Below are positions 40,387 to 45,496 of a stretch of 45,496 bases of DNA, piece by piece. The position numbers and the translations under genes are program-made. Below the pieces are notes generated by a model. That model did no database searches, was not told the origin of the DNA, and was given only the letters and a program-made list of their open reading frames with translations. Source of the stretch: CAZVJA01 sp964626885 (GTDB lineage: Bacteria; Planctomycetota; Planctomycetia; Planctomycetales; Planctomycetaceae); contig CAZVJA010000017.1 in NCBI GenBank assembly GCA_964626885.1, positions 1 to 45,496 on the forward strand, in the 5' to 3' direction. Position 1 is the first letter of the stretch. The number at the start of each line of letters is the position of its first letter.

Positions 40387-43152
40387 TCACGCGGCGGGCG
40401 CTTTCGCCGGTGCGTTGCCGTTTCCTTTGAAGGCGTCGACTTGTTTTCGGATCTCATCGACCTGACGAGCCGCCTCTTCCGTCGCTTTCTTCGCTTGTGC
40501 GAGCTTCTCCTCGAACGGCTTCGTCGCGGCCACGGCGTCGGCAGCCACCTTCTGGGCGGCCTGGACGGCTGCGGTGGTATCTGCGGCCTTCTTCTGAGCT
40601 GCGGCGAGCTGTTGTTGAGACTTCTCGATGGCGGCGGCTTTCTCGGGAACCGCTTTCTTTGCGTCGGCAAGCGACGCCGTCTTCGCATCCAGCAGCGCTT
40701 TGATCTGCGCGGCTGCCTGAGCCACTTCGGCATCCCCCGGAGCCTTCGCGACCGCTTCCTGCCCCTTCGTCAGCGTCTCCGTCAGAACCGGCAGTACTCC
40801 TTCCAGAGTGGCCACGTTCTTCACTTCGGCTTCGTGAGCGGCGACAGCGGCGGCAACCGCGTCGTTCGACAGCTTCACCTCATTCGCGGCCGCTTCGGCA
40901 ACCTTCTGGGCTTCGGCAGCGGCTTGCTGGGCCTTCTTCACTTCCGCTTGAGCGGCATCAAAGGCAGCTTGGGCCTCTTGTTGAGCCGCAGTCACTTGTG
41001 CAAGAGTTGCCTGCTGGGCCGCCAGCGATTCGAGGCGGGTCTGGAACTCCATTTCCGTCTTCCAGCGCGCGACAGCTTGTTGGGACGCGGCTAATGCTTG
41101 AGCAGCCGAGTCCGCCGCGGCCTTTGCCTGGGCAGCTTTGTCCTGGGCCGGTTTGAGCGTGGGGGTCAGGTCGGCAACAATCTTCTGCGCGGCATCGAGT
41201 GCGGTCTTTGCCTCGGCGGCCTGCTTCTCCGCCGCTGCCAACTCCGGCTTCGCTTTCTCAGTAGCCGCGTTTTTCTCCGCGAGCGCTTTGCGATTCGCCT
41301 CAAGCGCCCCCGTCTTTGCATCGAATTGAGCTTTCAACTGTGCGGCTGCGGCTGCGAGATCTTTGTCATCTGGAACTTTCGCGGCGGCTTGCGCTCCCTT
41401 CTCGGCCGCATCCTTGAGCAAAGGAACCGCCGATTCAAGTTCGGCGATCGATTTCGTGTGTGTTGCGATCTCGGTCGCGAGTGTATTGAGCGTGGCTTTC
41501 AACTGCGCGGCGGAATCGGTAGCAGTTTTTCCCTTCGCCTGGGCGTCGGCAACCGACTTGTTCGCGGCATCGAGATCGGTTTGAATTTTCGTGGCGGCGG
41601 CGGCGGCGGCCGTGTTGGCCTCCGCCAGTTTTGCATTCTCCGCCTGCGCGGCGGCAAGTTGCGCGTTCGCCGCCTCGGCACGCTGGGCAAGCGTCGGCGG
41701 GTTCGTGGAGAGTGTACCGATCACCGCGGCATCCGCGGCGTTCCAGACGGATATACCACCGGTCCAGTCACCACCGATCACGCGGTTTGTTTCATCACAA
41801 ATCGCCACGCTCAAGGCGAGATCCGATACCGGCGGCATGGCAACGAGCTGTTTGCCGTTCTGATCCCAGACCTTCGCGGTTCGGTCTCGGCCGGTGGAAA
41901 CGATCCGGCCGTCACGGGCAAACGCCACCGCGGAGACTCCCCCGCCGTGTGCCCCCCAGTTTTTGACCTGCCCGCCATTTTCCATTTCCCACAGGCGGAT
42001 CGTCGTGTCTTCGCTGCAAGAAGCAAGAATGTTCGAGTCGCTCCGCCACGAAAGATCAGTCACAGCTGCCGTGTGACCGCTGAGCATCAGGTATTCGCGG
42101 CCCGTAAAGGCTTCCCAGACGAACAGCCCGCCATTGCGGTCGGACGTGGCGAGCAGGACGCCGTCCGGGCTGAACGACACCGAGTAGATCCAATCGGTGT
42201 GCTTTTTCATTTCGTGGAGCAGACGGCCGTCAGCGGTGGCATACACGCGCACCACTTTGCCCGGCCCGCCGAGCGCGATCATCGTCTGGTCGGCACTTAT
42301 GTCGGCTCCGAGCACCGAATCGAGTTCATCTCCCACCTGGAAGATTCGTTCGCCAGTCTTGACATCCCAAACAACGACCATGCCCTTCGCGGCGCCATGT
42401 CCACCCCCGGCAAGCAGCAGACTGCCGTTGCGGCTGAACTTCAGCACCTTGGGGTTTCCTTCAGGAAACTGCAACACACCGAGCAACTCGAGTGTCTGAG
42501 TGTGGTAAAGCAGAACCTGCTTCTGGCCGCCGACCGCAGCGAGCGGCGCCCACGGGCTCGTGGCGAGCGCCGTCGCGGCATTTGAGTGATCAGTATGCAC
42601 GATCGGCTGAAGACTGAGCTTCTCGGGCATCGGAGGAGGCCCTTCCGGCTTGCCGGTCGGGGCCGCCTTGAGCGACAAGTCAAACTTCGGCTTGCTGCTC
42701 ATCTTTGCTTTGCTGCCGGCGGTTTCGAGGGCTCCCCCTTCGATCCACTTGGAGATTGTCGCGAGCATCGCATCCGGCAGTTTGTCGGACTTCGGCGGCA
42801 TGAAGGGCTCGGACGCATGCGTGACCAGACTGTATAAGTAGCTGCCATCGGCATTACCCGGATCGATCGCCGCACCGGAGCCTCCCCCCGCCATCACGCC
42901 GGAGTAGTTGGTCAGGTCGAGCCCGGCCACTTTTTTGTCGGTGTTGTGGCAGGCGGCGCACTTCTCGCGGAAGATCGGCAGCACGTGATCGACGAACGTC
43001 ACTTTGGGGGCATTCTTGTCCGTGAGCTGCTTCTCCTCGGCGCGAGCAACACGCGGCAGAGCCGTGCACGCTGACAGCGCGCCGACAATGGCGAGAAACA
43101 GAACAGACCGCAGGACCGGAATGTTGTTGATCGTTCGGGAAATGGCTTGCAT
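40387..43152 (-). CDS. PSCyt1-WD40-coiled-coil fusion protein
   Basis: The 921-residue protein has GGAG before its ATG. A signal segment (about 12-38) carries both a lipobox-like LSAC29 and a type I site after ARA. PSCyt1 with haem motif C65-A-A-C68-H69 and PFMPPKSDKLPD follows to about 150. WD40 repeats span about 185-480 (blocks such as ADGRLLHEMKKHTDWIYSVSF and IRLWEMENGGQV), enough for about seven blades. A long Ala/Lys/Glu-rich coiled coil covers about 485-905. Two stretches of the coiled coil, about 570-678 and 785-890, are clearly duplicated. The protein would be a surface scaffold with a possible haem. It is 124 bases downstream of the DUF1549/DUF1553 gene and probably cotranscribed. 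Confidence 0.94.
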   Translation of the reverse strand: MQAISRTINNIPVLRSVLFLAIVGALSACTALPRVARAEEKQLTDKNAPKVTFVDHVLPIFREKCAACHNTDKKVAGLDLTNYSGVMAGGGSGAAIDPGNADGSYLYSLVTHASEPFMPPKSDKLPDAMLATISKWIEGGALETAGSKAKMSSKPKFDLSLKAAPTGKPEGPPPMPEKLSLQPIVHTDHSNAATALATSPWAPLAAVGGQKQVLLYHTQTLELLGVLQFPEGNPKVLKFSRNGSLLLAGGGHGAAKGMVVVWDVKTGERIFQVGDELDSVLGADISADQTMIALGGPGKVVRVYATADGRLLHEMKKHTDWIYSVSFSPDGVLLATSDRNGGLFVWEAFTGREYLMLSGHTAAVTDLSWRSDSNILASCSEDTTIRLWEMENGGQVKNWGAHGGGVSAVAFARDGRIVSTGRDRTAKVWDQNGKQLVAMPPVSDLALSVAICDETNRVIGGDWTGGISVWNAADAAVIGTLSTNPPTLAQRAEAANAQLAAAQAENAKLAEANTAAAAAATKIQTDLDAANKSVADAQAKGKTATDSAAQLKATLNTLATEIATHTKSIAELESAVPLLKDAAEKGAQAAAKVPDDKDLAAAAAQLKAQFDAKTGALEANRKALAEKNAATEKAKPELAAAEKQAAEAKTALDAAQKIVADLTPTLKPAQDKAAQAKAAADSAAQALAASQQAVARWKTEMEFQTRLESLAAQQATLAQVTAAQQEAQAAFDAAQAEVKKAQQAAAEAQKVAEAAANEVKLSNDAVAAAVAAHEAEVKNVATLEGVLPVLTETLTKGQEAVAKAPGDAEVAQAAAQIKALLDAKTASLADAKKAVPEKAAAIEKSQQQLAAAQKKAADTTAAVQAAQKVAADAVAATKPFEEKLAQAKKATEEAARQVDEIRKQVDAFKGNGNAPAKAPAA

Positions 43153-43276
43153 GAATATCTCCAGCCGTCGCTCTCGGTCGACACCGACCCATCAGGGACT
43201 GGTTTGTTGCTCGGTTGTCGTCACTTGCTTGTTAACTTGATACGTAATTGTCTCGACGTCGCCGTTACGCTGCTTT

Positions 43277-45496
43277 TTAGTGGTTGAACAGAAACTCACG
43301 CGAGTTCATCAGCGCCCAAAACATATCTTCCAAGACCGGTTTCGGGTCCGGTTGATTAGCCAGTGTTGCAGTCAGTGCCGCGATTTCCTTCTCGGTCGGC
43401 CGGCGGCAGAGAGTGCGGATGTAAAGCTCCTCGAGAATCTGCTGCGGAGTTTTCTTTTCCGCGAGCCGCCGCTCGATCAGTTTTCCGTCTTGAATCTTCT
43501 GGTTTACCGTATCGCCGTTGAGCATGTGCAGCGCCTGTGACAAGTTCGGTTCGACTTTGACTTCGCAGGAGCAGACCGTGGCGCGAGTCGCCCGGCCGAA
43601 CGCCTGCAGGAAGTAGGTTGAGGTGTTGCCGTCGGCGATTTGCACCGCCCGCGCGCCGAGCGGCAGACCTTGGAACTTGTTTTGCGTGTCGGTCACTTCG
43701 CTGATGCAGTCGAGCATCACCTCGGCCCGCAGCCGCCGGAGCGTGGCATGCGCGAAGTTACTGTTGTCGCCGGCGTTCGAATCGTTGGTCTTCGTCGCCA
43801 ATTGATACGTGCGCGAGGTACAGATATCCCGCACGACTTTCTTGAAGTCGTAGTTGTAGTCGGTGATGTGCTTCGCCAGGTCCTCAAGCAATTCGGGATT
43901 GGCCGGCGGATTGCTCACGCGTACGTCATCGACCGGGTTGGTGATTCCTCTGCCGAAGAAGTGCGTCCAGACAATGTTAGCCAGGTTCGGGGCGAAGTAG
44001 GGATTCTCGGCCGAGGCCAGCCACTTGGCGAGAACTTCTCGGCGGTCGCGCCCCGCGACGTCGGGGACCGCTCCTCCCAGAAACTTCGGCGGCATCACTC
44101 GCCCGCCGACAGGATGCGTGACCTCACCAGAACCGCTGTTGAAGACAATCAACTCGCGCGGGTCTTCTCCTCCCTTGCGACCGATCTGAGAGAAGAACGC
44201 GGCGAAACTGTAGTAGTCGTCCATCGTCCAACGGTCGAACGGATGGTTGTGGCATTGGGCGCATTGAATTCGCATCCCCATGAAGACCTGCGCCACGTTC
44301 TCCGCCGTCTTCAGCGTTTCGGTCTCCATCTGGTAGTAATTGGTGGCGGCGTTTGCAAACGTCCCCCCTTTGGAAGCCAACAGGTTTTGCACCATTTTGT
44401 CGACCGGGACGTTGCTCGCGATCTGCTCCTGCAGCCAGTTGTAGTAAAGCAACATCGATTTGTAGCTGACGTTCTGCGAGGAGCGGATGGCGAGCAGCTC
44501 GGCCCACTTCATCACCCAGATCTCGACGAACTCCTTGCGCTCGAGCAACTCGTCGACCACTTTGGCCCGCTTGTTGGGGTCGTTGTTCTTGACGTACCGT
44601 TCGTACTCTTCGACCGTCGGCAGCACGCCGACGATGTCGAGCGACACACGCCGGAGAAATTCCTCATCGGAGCAAACCTCGGAGGGAGCAATCCGCAGCT
44701 TGCGGAGCTTGTTGTTGACGTGCGTGTCGATGTAATTGTTTTCGGGAACGTTCGGGAAAGCGAACTGCAGCCCCTTGGGCAAGACAATGTACTGCTTGCC
44801 GACGGTATGCGTCTCGAACCGGGCCATAATGAAAGCTTCGCCCCGGTTTGCGGCGGTCACGACTCCCTCTTGCGAAACGCTCGCTGAGTTGTCGTTGCTC
44901 GTCAAGAAGTAGGCTAGCGAGGTAACGTCGCGGTCCGTGCCGTCGGAGTACTTCGCGCGAACCGTCATCTGCTGAGTCGATCCTTCGCCGTCGAGCACAC
45001 CGCCCGGGGGATACAGCTCAACGGAGACCACCTTCGGCACCTCACCTGCGTCGGCCGGAGCTCCGGCCTGCATCCAGCGGATGAGCGTACCATACAGCTC
45101 CCCCCCTGGTTCGAACCGCTTACCCCCGCTGTGCGGCACTTTGCCGATGGCTTTTTCAACCAGCAGACTTTCTTCCGGCAACGCCAGATTGATCCGCCTT
45201 CCGCTGATTTCACGTGTGAGACGGTGGTAATCTCCGTCCGGATCAAATCCGAACAGCGAGAGGCGGAAACCGTCTTTCCCGCGCGCTGCCCCATGGCAGC
45301 TTCCCATGTTACAACTGGACTTCATGAAGACCGGCATCACATCAAGCTTGAAGCTGATGGGACGATCAACGGTGGCTTGATGCACGTTGACCGGGATGAC
45401 CACCTTGTGTCCGCCGTACTCGACCGTCAATTCAGTTTTGCCATCGGCGGTCGGGTAAAGCGTCGCCTTCTCGACACGGACGAGCGCGGGATTTGC
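43277..45496 (-). CDS. DUF1549/DUF1553 exported haem-motif protein, partial
   Basis: The frame is open from the stop codon at 43277 to the right edge, so the true start lies outside the window; 739 codons are seen. The first visible part (LYPTADGKTELTVEY ... VNVHQA) looks like the end of an Ig-like domain. Then comes a cytochrome-type region with CNMGSCHGA (a CX4CH motif, not CXXCH) and DGFRLSLFGFDPDGDY, a second Ig-like (BIG_2-like) stretch (VELYPPGGVLDGEGSTQQMTV ...), the DUF1549 domain at about nt 44730-44230 with a CAQCHNHPFDRW haem motif, and DUF1553 from about nt 44050 to the end. It is the third member of its family in the window and differs in having no DUF1501 gene on its downstream side; the WD40 fusion gene stands there. 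Confidence 0.93.
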   Translation of the reverse strand, partial: ANPALVRVEKATLYPTADGKTELTVEYGGHKVVIPVNVHQATVDRPISFKLDVMPVFMKSSCNMGSCHGAARGKDGFRLSLFGFDPDGDYHRLTREISGRRINLALPEESLLVEKAIGKVPHSGGKRFEPGGELYGTLIRWMQAGAPADAGEVPKVVSVELYPPGGVLDGEGSTQQMTVRAKYSDGTDRDVTSLAYFLTSNDNSASVSQEGVVTAANRGEAFIMARFETHTVGKQYIVLPKGLQFAFPNVPENNYIDTHVNNKLRKLRIAPSEVCSDEEFLRRVSLDIVGVLPTVEEYERYVKNNDPNKRAKVVDELLERKEFVEIWVMKWAELLAIRSSQNVSYKSMLLYYNWLQEQIASNVPVDKMVQNLLASKGGTFANAATNYYQMETETLKTAENVAQVFMGMRIQCAQCHNHPFDRWTMDDYYSFAAFFSQIGRKGGEDPRELIVFNSGSGEVTHPVGGRVMPPKFLGGAVPDVAGRDRREVLAKWLASAENPYFAPNLANIVWTHFFGRGITNPVDDVRVSNPPANPELLEDLAKHITDYNYDFKKVVRDICTSRTYQLATKTNDSNAGDNSNFAHATLRRLRAEVMLDCISEVTDTQNKFQGLPLGARAVQIADGNTSTYFLQAFGRATRATVCSCEVKVEPNLSQALHMLNGDTVNQKIQDGKLIERRLAEKKTPQQILEELYIRTLCRRPTEKEIAALTATLANQPDPKPVLEDMFWALMNSREFLFNH

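Noticed and set aside
41098..42585. A 495-codon open frame opposite the WD40 fusion gene
   Set aside because: It is antisense to the clear PSCyt1-WD40 protein, is rich in Arg and Gly and shows no domain; it is a by-product of the repetitive Ala-rich coding sequence on the other strand.

Overview
The window looks like chromosomal DNA of a planctomycete (Planctomycetes/Planctomycetota). The strongest reasons are three large PSCyt1/DUF1549/DUF1553 proteins, two DUF1501 proteins with Tat-type leaders, a cytochrome-WD40-coiled-coil fusion, an ECF sigma factor overlapping a membrane Ser/Thr kinase, and an STN-domain exported protein. These families are characteristic of that phylum and are often found together there. 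The DNA is GC-rich, with a visibly lower-GC island around 5.0-6.0 kb. No rRNA, tRNA, CRISPR array, transposase or integrase was recognised.

Layout. 1-730: no convincing gene, only palindromic intergenic sequence. 731-2143(-): glutamine synthetase type I, with a good sigma-54-type promoter at 2202-2217. 2293-3964(+): two exported or membrane-anchored proteins, the second with an STN domain and a -35/-10 promoter. 4040-4963(-): a Tat-exported protein of unknown role. 5104-5916(-): a GIY-YIG nuclease-like gene in the low-GC island. 6322-10373(-): first DUF1549/DUF1553 plus DUF1501 couple, with a composite inverted repeat between the two genes. 10469-12774(-): kinase and ECF sigma factor with ATGA overlap. 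13166-13684(+): small exported thioredoxin-fold-like protein. 13818-18692(-): second DUF1501 and DUF1549/DUF1553 couple. 18799-19917(-): luciferase-like oxidoreductase. 20110-22530(+): queG, cupin and dapB. 22585-23790(-): Y-family DNA polymerase with palindromes in its promoter. 24130-26762(+): single-TM protein, ExeA/GspA-type AAA ATPase and MFS transporter. 26811-32169(-): complete MacA / MacB-permease / MacB-ATPase / TolC-type export cassette. 32492-35059(+): a two-TM protein shaped like a K+-channel pore but lacking the selectivity filter, then a secreted alpha/beta hydrolase. 35131-38064(-): large secreted orphan. 38445-40355(+): a fumarylacetoacetate-hydrolase-family protein with a signal peptide and a ZIP metal transporter. 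40387-45496(-): the cytochrome/WD40/coiled-coil protein and a third DUF1549/DUF1553 protein that runs off the right edge.

How it fits together. Core metabolism (glnA, dapB, queG) is interspersed with the planctomycete-specific exported haem-motif proteins and their DUF1501 partners. These probably act in the periplasm or at the cell surface; their biochemical role is not established. The sigma factor and kinase overlap by four bases and so probably form one signalling unit. The Mac-type genes form a single directional export system. The points most worth a second look are the degenerate channel-like protein, the GIY-YIG gene with its unfamiliar C-terminal domain, the sigma-54 promoter of glnA, the duplicated coiled coil of the WD40-cytochrome protein, and several families of intergenic repeats. 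No clear new defence or mobile system was found.
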